Shown here in pieces: positions 26,577 through 34,823 of a DNA stretch of 64,000 bases. The position numbers and the translations under genes are program-made. The DNA is taken from positions 310,001 to 374,000 of the forward strand of contig NZ_BAYA01000001.1 in the NCBI RefSeq assembly GCF_000685015.1, given 5' to 3'. The stretch is from Paraburkholderia bannensis NBRC 103871. Lineage in GTDB: Bacteria > Pseudomonadota > Gammaproteobacteria > Burkholderiales > Burkholderiaceae. Numbering within the stretch: position 1 is the stretch's first letter; every line of letters begins with the position of its first letter. The notes under the pieces are model-generated. The model was not told the DNA's origin. It did no database searches and saw nothing but the letters and a program-made list of their open reading frames with translations.

Positions 26577-27875
26577 ATGAAAAAAGGTTTCTACACGATC
26601 ATCGCCGCGCAGTTCGTTTCGTCGCTCGCCGACAACGCGCTTCTGATTGCGGCAATCGCGCTGCTCACGGTGATTTCGTCGCCGGCCTGGGTCACGCCGC
26701 TGCTGCAGATCTTCTTTACGGTTTCCTACGTGCTGCTCGCGCCCTTCGTCGGCGCCTTCGCGGACGCGATGCAAAAGCGCCACGTGATGTTCGTCTCGAA
26801 CGCGCTCAAGGCCATCGGCTGCCTGATGATGATTGCGGGCGTGCATCCGATGCTCGCCTATGGCGTCGTCGGTTTCGGCGCGGCGGCCTACTCGCCCGCA
26901 AAGTACGGAATCCTCACCGAATTGCTGCCTGCCGAAAAACTCGTCGCCGCCAACGCGTGGCTCGAGTCGGCGACGGTGCTCTCGACGATCGTCGGCACGA
27001 TGATGGGTGGCGCGCTCGTCTCCACTTACGCCGATCGTTTCGTCGCGCATCATCCGATGCCGCTGATTCACTCGGCGGCCGACCTGGCGATGCTCGCGAC
27101 CATGGTCACCTACGCGATCGCCACGCTCATCAACTTCGGCATTCCGGACACCGGCGCGCGTTACGAAAATCGCCTCAAGCAGCCGGGCCGTCTGGTCGCC
27201 GATTTCACGCACTGCTTCAACGTGCTATGGGCCGACAAGCTCGCACAGATCGCGCTGTGGGTCACGACGCTGATGTGGGGCGCGGCCGTCACGCTGCAAT
27301 TGCTGGTGCTTAAATGGGCGGACGCGAATCTCGGCCTGTCGCTCTCCAAGGCCGCCGTGATGCAGGGCGTGACGGGGCTGGGGATCGCACTGGGCGCCAC
27401 CGCAGCGGCCGCATGGGTGTCATTGCGCGCGTCGCTACGCGTGCTGCCCGTGGGCGTGCTGTGCGGCGTGGTGTCCGTGGCGATGGCGTTCTATAGCAAG
27501 AACCTCTTTCCAGCTGGCGAAGGCGTGCGCTTCGGCACTTTCATCCTGCCCTTCTATCTGCTGTTCGCGTATCCGCTGATGATCCTGCTCGGCACGCTCG
27601 CGGGCTTTTTCATCGTGCCGATGAACGCCCTGCTCCAGCATCGTGGCGCGACCCTGCTTTCGGCCGGGCATTCGATCGCCGTGCAGAACTTCAACCAGAA
27701 CCTGGCCGTGCTGCTGATGCTGGGTGCGTATGCACTGCTGCTGACCGCGAAAATGCCAGTGCAATGGATCATCGTCGTGTTCGGCATTTTCGTGTCGGGA
27801 ATGATCTGGCTCGCCATGCGGCGCAGTGCGGCAAACGCACGCACGATCGACATGCAGGCGCTGGTGGACGAGTAA
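26577..27875 (+). CDS. lplT: Lysophospholipid transporter LplT (MFS)
   Basis: Major facilitator family flippase that moves lysophospholipids inward for re-acylation. It has 432 residues with about 11-12 hydrophobic segments, starting [13 protein letters not shown] as in known LplT proteins. The loop region [15 protein letters not shown] is a family hallmark. In enteric bacteria lplT is followed by aas; here the next gene is mutS, so the acyltransferase must be elsewhere. No strong ribosome site is visible. Confidence 0.9.
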   Translation: MKKGFYTIIAAQFVSSLADNALLIAAIALLTVISSPAWVTPLLQIFFTVSYVLLAPFVGAFADAMQKRHVMFVSNALKAIGCLMMIAGVHPMLAYGVVGFGAAAYSPAKYGILTELLPAEKLVAANAWLESATVLSTIVGTMMGGALVSTYADRFVAHHPMPLIHSAADLAMLATMVTYAIATLINFGIPDTGARYENRLKQPGRLVADFTHCFNVLWADKLAQIALWVTTLMWGAAVTLQLLVLKWADANLGLSLSKAAVMQGVTGLGIALGATAAAAWVSLRASLRVLPVGVLCGVVSVAMAFYSKNLFPAGEGVRFGTFILPFYLLFAYPLMILLGTLAGFFIVPMNALLQHRGATLLSAGHSIAVQNFNQNLAVLLMLGAYALLLTAKMPVQWIIVVFGIFVSGMIWLAMRRSAANARTIDMQALVDE

Positions 27876-28059
27876 GGCGCCCGCGCCGCCTAGGCGCACG
27901 CACGCGCACGCACGCCGTCCGACACGCAATCTCCGTCAATCTGACGCGCATTCCTACGCTATCGCGCAACGATTTACCCGCTGCCTGGCCATTCGGCCAG
28001 GTTCACGCACCCCGCGCGCGGGTTACACTCACGCCCTGAACCTTAGCAAGACTCCGAGG

Positions 28060-30768
28060 ATGGCTACACACACCGCCAGCGCCGGCGACATCGCGCAACA
28101 CACCCCCATGATGCAGCAATATTTGCGCATCAAAGCCGACCATCCGGACACGCTCGTGTTCTACCGGATGGGCGACTTCTATGAGCTGTTCTTCGGCGAC
28201 GCCGAGAAAGCCGCGCGCCTGCTCGATCTGACACTCACGCAGCGCGGCGCATCGGCCGGCACGCCGATCAAGATGGCGGGTATTCCGCATCACGCGTGCG
28301 AGGGCTATCTCGCCAAGCTCGTGAAGCTCGGCGAATCCGTGGCGATCTGCGAACAGATCGGCGACCCGGCCACGTCCAAAGGCCCGGTCGAGCGCAAGGT
28401 CGTGCGCGTGGTCACGCCGGGCACGCTCACCGACGCCGCCCTGCTCTCGGATAAAAACGACGTCTACCTGATGGCGGTCTGCCCCGGCCACAACCGGCGC
28501 GGCGTGACCGTCAACGTCGGCCTCGCGTGGCTCAACCTGGCAAGTGGCGCGCTGCGTCTCGCCGAAGTCGCACCGGAACAGGTCGCCACGGCGTTCGAGC
28601 GCATCCGTCCCGCCGAAGTACTGGTCGCGGACATGCCCTCGGAATCGTCGGGCTGGGCGCCCCCGGCGGGCGTCGGCGCGCTCACGCGCGTGCCCGCGTG
28701 GCACTTCGATCTCGCCTCGGGCAAGCAGCGCCTGTGCGACCAGATGGACGTGGCGAGCCTGGACGGCTTCGGCGCGCAGACGCTCACGAGCGCCTGTGGC
28801 GCGGCCGGCGCGCTGCTGCTCTACGCGGCGGCTACGCAGGGCCAGCAACTGCGCCACGTGCGCAGCCTGAAGGTCGAGGCGGAAACCGAGTACATCGGCC
28901 TCGATCCGGCCACGCGCCGCAATCTCGAACTCACGGAAACATTACGCGGCACCGAATCGCCCACGCTCTGCTCGCTGCTCGATACGTGCAGCACGACGAT
29001 GGGCAGCCGTTTGCTGCGTCACTGGCTCCATCATCCGCCGCGCGACGCCGGCATCGCACAGACGCGCCAGCAAGCCATCGGCGCGCTGCTCGATGCGCCG
29101 CCGCACGCCAGCGTCGACGCGCTGCGCGGCGCACTGCGCCAGATCGCCGACGTTGAGCGCATCACGGGCCGCCTTGCGCTGCTCTCGGCACGCCCGCGCG
29201 ATCTGTCGAGCCTGCGCGACACCTTCGCCGCGCTGCCCGCGCTGCGCGAGCAGGTGGCGGCAGCCGGCGGCGCATCGTCGTCGCTCGCGCGCATCGTCGA
29301 TGCGCTGGAGCCGCCCGCCGATTGCGCCGACCTGCTGCAACGCGCAGTCGCGCCCGAACCCGCTGCGATGATCCGCGACGGCGGCGTGATCGCGCGCGGC
29401 TACGACGCGGAACTCGACGAGCTGCGGGACATGTCCGAGAACTGCGGCCAGTTCCTGATCGATCTGGAAGCGCGCGAGCGTACACGTACCGGCATCGGCA
29501 ACCTGCGCGTCGAGTACAACAAGGTACACGGCTTCTATATCGAAGTCACGCGCGGACAGACCGACAAGGTGCCCGACGACTATCGCCGCCGTCAGACGCT
29601 CAAGAACGCGGAACGCTACATCACGCCCGAGCTGAAGACCTTCGAGGACAAGGCGCTCTCCGCACAGGAACGCGCGCTTGCACGCGAAAAGGGCCTCTAC
29701 GACGCACTGCTGCAGTCGCTGCTGCCCTTCATCGCCGATTGCCAGCGCGTGGCGGCAGCGCTCGCGGAACTCGATCTGCTCGCGGCTTTTGCCGAACGCG
29801 CGCGCGCGCTCGACTGGAACGCGCCGGAGTTTTCCGACGCGCCGGGCATCGAGATCGAACAGGGTCGCCATCCCGTCGTGGAGGCGCAGGTCGAGCAGTT
29901 CATCGCCAACGACTGCGCGCTGCACGCCGATCGCAAGCTGCTGCTCATCACCGGCCCGAACATGGGCGGTAAGTCGACGTTCATGCGCCAGACCGCGCTG
30001 ATCGCCCTGCTGGCTTACGTGGGCAGCTACGTGCCCGCGCGGCGCGCGCGCTTCGGCCCGATCGACCGCATCTTCACGCGTATTGGCGCGGCGGACGATC
30101 TCGCGGGCGGCCGCTCGACCTTCATGGTCGAGATGACGGAAGCCGCCGCGATTCTCAACGACGCCACGCCGCAAAGCCTCGTGCTGATGGACGAGATCGG
30201 GCGCGGTACGTCGACGTTCGACGGCCTCGCACTCGCGTGGGCGATTGCGCGCCATCTGCTGTCGAGCAACGGCTGCCACACGCTGTTCGCGACGCACTAT
30301 TTCGAGCTCACGCAACTGCCCGCGGAATTCGCGCAGGCGGCCAACGTGCATCTGTCGGCGGTCGAGCATGGGCACGGCATCGTCTTCCTGCACTCGGTCA
30401 GCGAAGGGCCTGCGAACCAGAGCTACGGCTTGCAGGTCGCCCAGCTCGCGGGTGTGCCGAATGCCGTGATCCGCGCAGCGCGCAAACACCTCGTGCATCT
30501 GGAGCAGCTTTCGGCCGGTCAACCGACGCCGCAACTCGACCTGTTCGCGGCGCCCGTTGCATCGTCGCTCGACGAAATCGACGAAGTCAACGATCGGCAC
30601 GCGCAGCTTTACGCTGAAGACGCACCGTCGACGCCCGAGGACACAGCGGCCGCGCTGGTCGCCGAGCGCCTGCGCGCAGTCGATCCGAACGAACTGCGCC
30701 CGCGCGAAGCGCTCGACCTCCTGTACGAACTGCATGAACTGGCGAGCGCGCCGGACGCCAAACGCTAA
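28060..30768 (+). CDS. mutS: DNA mismatch repair protein MutS
   Basis: Mismatch recognition ATPase, 902 residues. The mismatch-reading N-terminal motif [11 protein letters not shown] (about residues 34-44) holds the Phe-X-Glu wedge. The C-terminal ATPase has Walker [10 protein letters not shown] and the [14 protein letters not shown] segment. A sliding-clamp-type motif QLDLF lies near the C-terminus. The ATG chosen has GAGG almost touching it, so a slightly later start is conceivable. Confidence 0.96.
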   Translation: MATHTASAGDIAQHTPMMQQYLRIKADHPDTLVFYRMGDFYELFFGDAEKAARLLDLTLTQRGASAGTPIKMAGIPHHACEGYLAKLVKLGESVAICEQIGDPATSKGPVERKVVRVVTPGTLTDAALLSDKNDVYLMAVCPGHNRRGVTVNVGLAWLNLASGALRLAEVAPEQVATAFERIRPAEVLVADMPSESSGWAPPAGVGALTRVPAWHFDLASGKQRLCDQMDVASLDGFGAQTLTSACGAAGALLLYAAATQGQQLRHVRSLKVEAETEYIGLDPATRRNLELTETLRGTESPTLCSLLDTCSTTMGSRLLRHWLHHPPRDAGIAQTRQQAIGALLDAPPHASVDALRGALRQIADVERITGRLALLSARPRDLSSLRDTFAALPALREQVAAAGGASSSLARIVDALEPPADCADLLQRAVAPEPAAMIRDGGVIARGYDAELDELRDMSENCGQFLIDLEARERTRTGIGNLRVEYNKVHGFYIEVTRGQTDKVPDDYRRRQTLKNAERYITPELKTFEDKALSAQERALAREKGLYDALLQSLLPFIADCQRVAAALAELDLLAAFAERARALDWNAPEFSDAPGIEIEQGRHPVVEAQVEQFIANDCALHADRKLLLITGPNMGGKSTFMRQTALIALLAYVGSYVPARRARFGPIDRIFTRIGAADDLAGGRSTFMVEMTEAAAILNDATPQSLVLMDEIGRGTSTFDGLALAWAIARHLLSSNGCHTLFATHYFELTQLPAEFAQAANVHLSAVEHGHGIVFLHSVSEGPANQSYGLQVAQLAGVPNAVIRAARKHLVHLEQLSAGQPTPQLDLFAAPVASSLDEIDEVNDRHAQLYAEDAPSTPEDTAAALVAERLRAVDPNELRPREALDLLYELHELASAPDAKR

Positions 30769-30823
30769 GCGTCGCTTTGCGACGCCGCCGTGGCCATTTC
30801 GATATGGCCGCGGCGGCTTTGCT

Positions 30824-32113
30824 TTGCGTCGGTTGTATCGTGCGCTCCTCTGGCTGGTTGCGTTCTGCGCAGCTGGCGCGCCGGGCCTTTCACACGCGGC
30901 CACAGCAAAGCAGTCACAAGCCCCCAACACCTGGCGCTACGCGTTCGCCGTGGTCGCCAACGTCGTCACCGAACCCGGCGACGAAACGACCTTGCAGCGC
31001 CTGATCGATGCCATCGGGCGCGATCCGCAAATCTCTTTCCTCGTCTACGACGGCAACCTCAAAGGCCCGCGCGAGTCGTGCGTCGATCGTCTCTATGAAC
31101 GCCGCCGCGATCTGCTGGAAGCCTCACGCGCGCCTGTCGTGTTCGTACCTGGGCAGCGCGACTGGGTGACCTGCGGCACAAGCGGCGCGGGCGGTTACGA
31201 TCCGGTCGAACGGCTCGACTTTCTGCGACAGAATTTTTATGGCGATGCCAGCGCGCTCGGCGAAACACCGCTTTCGCTGACACGCGAAAGCGAGGTCTCG
31301 CGCTTTCGCCCCTATCGCGAGAACGTGCGCTGGCAGGTCGGCGACACGGTGTTCGTTACGCTCAACGCCCCCAACGGCAACAATCATTTTCTGAACGCAG
31401 GCGGGCGCAATGGCGAGTTCGAAGACCGCGTGATTGCCAACGGCTTCTGGCTCGAACACGCAGCGGAATACGCGCGCCGGCGCAACGCGCGCGCCATCGT
31501 CATCTTCATGCAAGCCGATGCGCTGGCCGAGCGCGACGATCGCTCCGAGCGCTTTTCGTGGCTGCGTTTTCATCGCGCGCCGCGTGACGGTTATGCGGAG
31601 TTGCGGCGCAGCCTGGTGAAGCTCGCGGACAGTTTCCGCGGGCCGATCATCATCGTGCATCCCGACGAAGCCAGGCTCCCGCGCGGCTTTACGATCGACC
31701 AGCCTCTGCGCAATGAAAAAGGAATCAGGATTGCTAACGTAACGCGCGTGGTGTTCTCGCTGCGCGATCCGCTGACGCAATGGCTACAGATCGACGCCGA
31801 CATGGCGCGCAATACGCCACTGCGCGTGAGCGTCCACGATGTGCCGAAGCACCTGCCCCTGCTGCCGCCGTCGCAGCAGCCGGTGACGCCTGAAATGCCG
31901 GAGATTTCGTCGATGCCCGACGTGACGGAGATTCCGGGCATGCAGCAAGCGCCCGACCTGAACGCCGCGAGCGCGGCAAGCGGAAGTGGCGAAGCAATGG
32001 GAGGTCTGGCCGTGCCGCCAGCGTCAGGCGCATCGCAAACGGTTGCGCCGCCACGGCCCCTGATGCCGCCGCCGTGGATCCAGCAGCAGACGCCCGCCGC
32101 GCCTTCGAATTGA
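30824..32113 (+). CDS. Exported metallophosphoesterase-like protein with altered metal motifs
   Basis: Roughly 429 residues. No ATG is available before the signal peptide; TTG at 30824 (or 30833) is the best start. The signal peptide ends near SHA (residue 25). The body resembles exported calcineurin-like phosphatases: a segment in the place of GDxK reads DGNLKG, the place of GN(H/E)D reads PGQRD with WVTC after it, and the C-terminal GxH site reads VHPDE. The last 90 residues are Pro/Met/Gln-rich. It follows mutS by 55 bases. Function is unknown and catalysis is doubtful. Confidence 0.65.
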   Translation: MRRLYRALLWLVAFCAAGAPGLSHAATAKQSQAPNTWRYAFAVVANVVTEPGDETTLQRLIDAIGRDPQISFLVYDGNLKGPRESCVDRLYERRRDLLEASRAPVVFVPGQRDWVTCGTSGAGGYDPVERLDFLRQNFYGDASALGETPLSLTRESEVSRFRPYRENVRWQVGDTVFVTLNAPNGNNHFLNAGGRNGEFEDRVIANGFWLEHAAEYARRRNARAIVIFMQADALAERDDRSERFSWLRFHRAPRDGYAELRRSLVKLADSFRGPIIIVHPDEARLPRGFTIDQPLRNEKGIRIANVTRVVFSLRDPLTQWLQIDADMARNTPLRVSVHDVPKHLPLLPPSQQPVTPEMPEISSMPDVTEIPGMQQAPDLNAASAASGSGEAMGGLAVPPASGASQTVAPPRPLMPPPWIQQQTPAAPSN

Positions 32114-32179
32114 CCCGCGACCAAGACCGGAGCTAGAGAACTAATGCAAAGACCGCGGAGAAAAGGCCGCAGAAATGAA

Positions 32180-32216
32180 AATGCGCCGGCACCGGGAAAC
32201 CCGGGCCGGCGCATTG
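32180..32216 (-). terminator. Terminator of slyD
   Basis: A long composite hairpin (outer arms ATGCGCCGGC/GCCGGCGCAT, inner CCGGG/CCCGG with an AAA loop) lies 7 bases past the slyD stop. On the minus strand it is followed by TTTTCATTTC, an interrupted T-run. Confidence 0.7.
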
Positions 32217-32223
32217 TGCATGT

Positions 32224-32769
32224 TTAGTGCAGGGTCGGCTTGGAGTCGGCTTCGTCGCCGTCCTCGTCTTCGTCCTCATCGACGACTTCGAGACCGTCCG
32301 CGCCGTGCGCGTGCTCATGCTCGATTTCGTCTTCGGTCGCCTGACGCACTTCCTTGACGCTCAGCGAGAAACGCAGCGCCATGCCCGCGAGCGGGTGGTT
32401 GCCATCGAGCACGACCTTGTCTTCTGCGACATCGGTGACGGTGTAGATGAGCGAGTCGAGATCCTCGTCACCCTCTTCCGGCGTGCCCTCGAACTGCATG
32501 CCGACTTCGAGCGGCTCCGGAAAGCGGCCGCGCGGTTCGATCTTCACGAGTTCGGGATCGTACTCGCCGAAAGCGTCCTGCGGCTCAAGCTGGATCTGGG
32601 TCTCGAAGCCCGGCTCCTTGCCGTCCAGCACTTCCTCGATCTTGGGGAACGTGCCATCATAGCCGCCGTGCAGATAGACCATCGGCTCGTCGCTTTCCTC
32701 AATCAGATTGCCCTGCGCATCCGATAGCTTGTAAGCGACCGACACGACGGTGTCCTTTGCGATTTTCAT
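32224..32769 (-). CDS. slyD: FKBP-type peptidyl-prolyl isomerase, SlyD-like
   Basis: Cytosolic FKBP with an inserted chaperone flap, 181 residues. The start MKIAKDTVVSVAYKL and the LHGGY, DAFGEYDPELV and GNHPLAGM segments are typical SlyD/FkpB landmarks. The C-terminal tail is acidic (Asp/Glu-rich) with only a few histidines, so it lacks the long nickel-binding His/Cys tail of E. coli SlyD. GGAGAA precedes the ATG. It is divergent from the ribosomal oxygenase gene with only 32 bases between starts. Confidence 0.88.
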   Translation of the reverse strand: MKIAKDTVVSVAYKLSDAQGNLIEESDEPMVYLHGGYDGTFPKIEEVLDGKEPGFETQIQLEPQDAFGEYDPELVKIEPRGRFPEPLEVGMQFEGTPEEGDEDLDSLIYTVTDVAEDKVVLDGNHPLAGMALRFSLSVKEVRQATEDEIEHEHAHGADGLEVVDEDEDEDGDEADSKPTLH

Positions 32770-32793
32770 TCGATTCTCCAGATTACAGACCAC

Positions 32794-32799
32794 ATTATA
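32794..32799 (-). promoter_or_regulatory. Probable -10 box of slyD
   Basis: A perfect TATAAT on the minus strand lies 25-30 bases before the slyD ATG and directly before the ATG of the divergent oxygenase gene. No good -35 is seen, and the -35 region would fall inside the neighbouring reading frame. Confidence 0.5.
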
Positions 32800-32801
32800 C
32801 G

Positions 32802-34037
32802 ATGCCCAAGCGGTCCCCTGACCACCCGGAGGACGCCCGCAAGCGGCGCGCCTCCCCTTCCCTGGCATGTCCTGCACCTGATGCGCCCACGCCGCTGCTT
32901 GGCGGCCTGAGTCCGGCGCAGTTCATGAAGAAATACTGGCAGAAAAAGCCATTATTGATCCGCCAGGCGATACCCGGCATCGAGGCGCCGCTCTCGCGCG
33001 ACGAACTCTTCGCGCTGGCCGATAGCGACGATGTCGAGTCGCGCCTCATCACGCATTTCCGCAAGCGCTGGGCGCTCGAACACGGCCCCTTCGCCGCCGA
33101 CGAACTGCCGACGCCGAAAACGCGCCAGTGGACGCTGCTCGTGCAAGGCGCCGACCTGCACGACGACCGCGCCCGCGCGCTGCTCGAACGCTTCCGCTTT
33201 GCGCCCGACGCCCGCCTCGACGATCTGATGATCTCTTACGCGAGCGACGGAGGCGGCGTAGGCCCGCATTTCGACTCCTACGACGTGTTCCTGCTCCAGG
33301 TACACGGCAAGCGGCGCTGGCGCATCGGCGCGCAGCGCGATCTGTCGTTGCAGGAAGGCTTGCCGCTGAAGGTGCTCGCGAACTTCGAGCCGGAAGAAGA
33401 ATGGGTGCTGGAACCCGGCGACATGCTGTACCTGCCGCCGCACATCGCGCACGACGGCGTCGCCGAGGGCGAATGCATGACGTGCTCGATCGGCTTTCGT
33501 TCACCTTCCACCGACGAGCTCACGAGCCAGTTTCTCTACTGGCTCGCGGAGCGCGGCGCGGACAACGCACCATCGGCCAATCCGACGCTCTACCGCGACC
33601 CCGATCAGCCCGCGGTGTCGCATCCGGCACAACTGCCCCCGGCACTTGTGGAGCGCGTCTCGTCGGTGCTTGCTAAAGTGCGCTGGAACGATGCCGATGT
33701 CTCGTCGTTCGTCGGCTCCTGGCTTTCAGAACCGAAATCCAATGTGGTGTTCGACGCCCCCGAAAAGCCCCTCGACGAGGCCCGTTTTGTTGCGCGCGCC
33801 GCGAAAAGCGGGATAAGACTCGACCGCAGGACGATCCTGCTTTACGATGCGCGGTCGTATTACCTCAACGGGGAACAGTACTTGCTCAAAGAGGCAAGGA
33901 AGTGGCTGCCGGCACTGGCCGATAACCGCTTGCTTGAAGGGAAACGCTTTGTAACACTCTCACACGATTCGAGTGTGACAGTGTTGCTACACGAGTGGTA
34001 TTGTGCGGGCTGGATTCAGCTTGGGGCGCTTGCGTAA
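32802..34037 (+). CDS. roxA: Ribosomal protein uL16 3-hydroxylase (cupin/JmjC type)
   Basis: Fe(II)/2-oxoglutarate oxygenase of the YcfD/RoxA family, which hydroxylates an arginine of ribosomal protein uL16. It has 411 residues. The iron triad is seen as His156 and Asp158 in PHFDSYDVF and His217 in PPHIAHDG. The C-terminal part is the winged-helix/dimerisation region of the family. The N-terminal 30 residues are a basic, proline-rich extension. No ribosome site is evident in the very short gap to slyD. Confidence 0.85.
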   Translation: MPKRSPDHPEDARKRRASPSLACPAPDAPTPLLGGLSPAQFMKKYWQKKPLLIRQAIPGIEAPLSRDELFALADSDDVESRLITHFRKRWALEHGPFAADELPTPKTRQWTLLVQGADLHDDRARALLERFRFAPDARLDDLMISYASDGGGVGPHFDSYDVFLLQVHGKRRWRIGAQRDLSLQEGLPLKVLANFEPEEEWVLEPGDMLYLPPHIAHDGVAEGECMTCSIGFRSPSTDELTSQFLYWLAERGADNAPSANPTLYRDPDQPAVSHPAQLPPALVERVSSVLAKVRWNDADVSSFVGSWLSEPKSNVVFDAPEKPLDEARFVARAAKSGIRLDRRTILLYDARSYYLNGEQYLLKEARKWLPALADNRLLEGKRFVTLSHDSSVTVLLHEWYCAGWIQLGALA

Positions 34038-34102
34038 GCGCTCGGGGCTGATATACCGTACGAAGCTTGTATGAGAAAGACAACGTATTGTCCCCGGATT
34101 TG

Positions 34103-34131
34103 TCGACGGTCGATACGAAAGTGCCTATAAT
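34103..34131 (+). promoter_or_regulatory. Promoter of the Ala/Ser-rich lipoprotein gene
   Basis: A perfect TATAAT (34126-34131) lies 17 bases after TCGACG (34103-34108), a 4/6 match to the -35 consensus. The start would be near 34138, leaving a leader of about 125 bases before the ATG. Confidence 0.65.
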
Positions 34132-34263
34132 TTCCGCCCAGGCCGTAGGGAAGATTCACGCTCTTGCAGTGCATCTCCACCAGCGGCTCAAGGTCGGTGT
34201 TGGGGCACATTACCGGTATTATTTTGCGCTGTTGCTTACCTTTAACCATAAAAGGACGTGATC

Positions 34264-34539
34264 ATGAAGAAATCCCTCCTCGTAGCATCCCTGCTGGCAG
34301 CTGTTGCACTGGCTGCATGCAACAAGAGCAGCGACCAAGCTGCTGCGCCGGCTAGCGATGCGACCGCTGCTTCGGCACCGGCTGCTGCTGCTTCGGATTC
34401 CGCAGCTGCTGCTTCGGGCGCTGCTGCTGCTGCGAGCGACGCTGCTGCTTCGGCTACGGCTGCTGCTTCGGATGCAACGGCTGCTGCTTCGGACGCTGCT
34501 GCTTCGGCTGCTGCTCCGGCTTCGGGCGCAAGCCAGTAA
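34264..34539 (+). CDS. Small Ala/Ser-rich lipoprotein, function unknown
   Basis: A 91-residue lipoprotein. The signal peptide MKKSLLVASLLAAVALAAC ends in lipobox LAAC with Cys19. The mature part is almost only Ala, Ser, Asp and Thr in repeats such as AASDAAAS. AAGGA sits 6 bases before the ATG. The codons are strikingly biased to GCT and TCG, unlike the GCG/GCC of neighbours. With a good promoter and a strong terminator, it looks like an abundant single-gene transcript. Similar Ala-rich lipoproteins are common in Burkholderiaceae without known role. Confidence 0.85.
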   Translation: MKKSLLVASLLAAVALAACNKSSDQAAAPASDATAASAPAAAASDSAAAASGAAAAASDAAASATAAASDATAAASDAAASAAAPASGASQ

Positions 34540-34640
34540 GCTGCATTCGCACGTTGCCCGTGCGAAGCTCCGGCTTCAGCGGGCAGCGAAGCGAACCGCC
34601 GTGCAGCCTGACGACATCGTCAGTCGCATGACGGGCAAGC

Positions 34641-34675
34641 AAAAAAGCCACGAACGCAAGTTCGTGGCTTTTTTG
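34641..34675. terminator. Terminator of the Ala/Ser-rich lipoprotein gene
   Basis: An 11-bp perfect stem (34645-34655 with 34660-34670) has a GCAA loop, TTTTTT after it and AAAAAA before it. It may act in both directions, though the minus-strand helicase gene ends about 150 bases to the right. Confidence 0.85.
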
Positions 34676-34823
34676 TTTGTTGCCTTGATCTGGGTGCCTC
34701 AAACGTTGCAGCGGTGACGACCCGTTGATGCATCGACACAACAAAAATGGATTTCATGCCCCGCGCATCGAATTCGAAATGCAACGCGGCATGTAACCCA
34801 TTTTCTTAATCTGCAAGCGCGTA

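Noticed and set aside
34264..34539. GCT repeat as a phase-variable microsatellite
   Set aside because: The repeats are imperfect triplets inside a coding frame, so slippage would change length but not switch the frame. No on/off mechanism follows.
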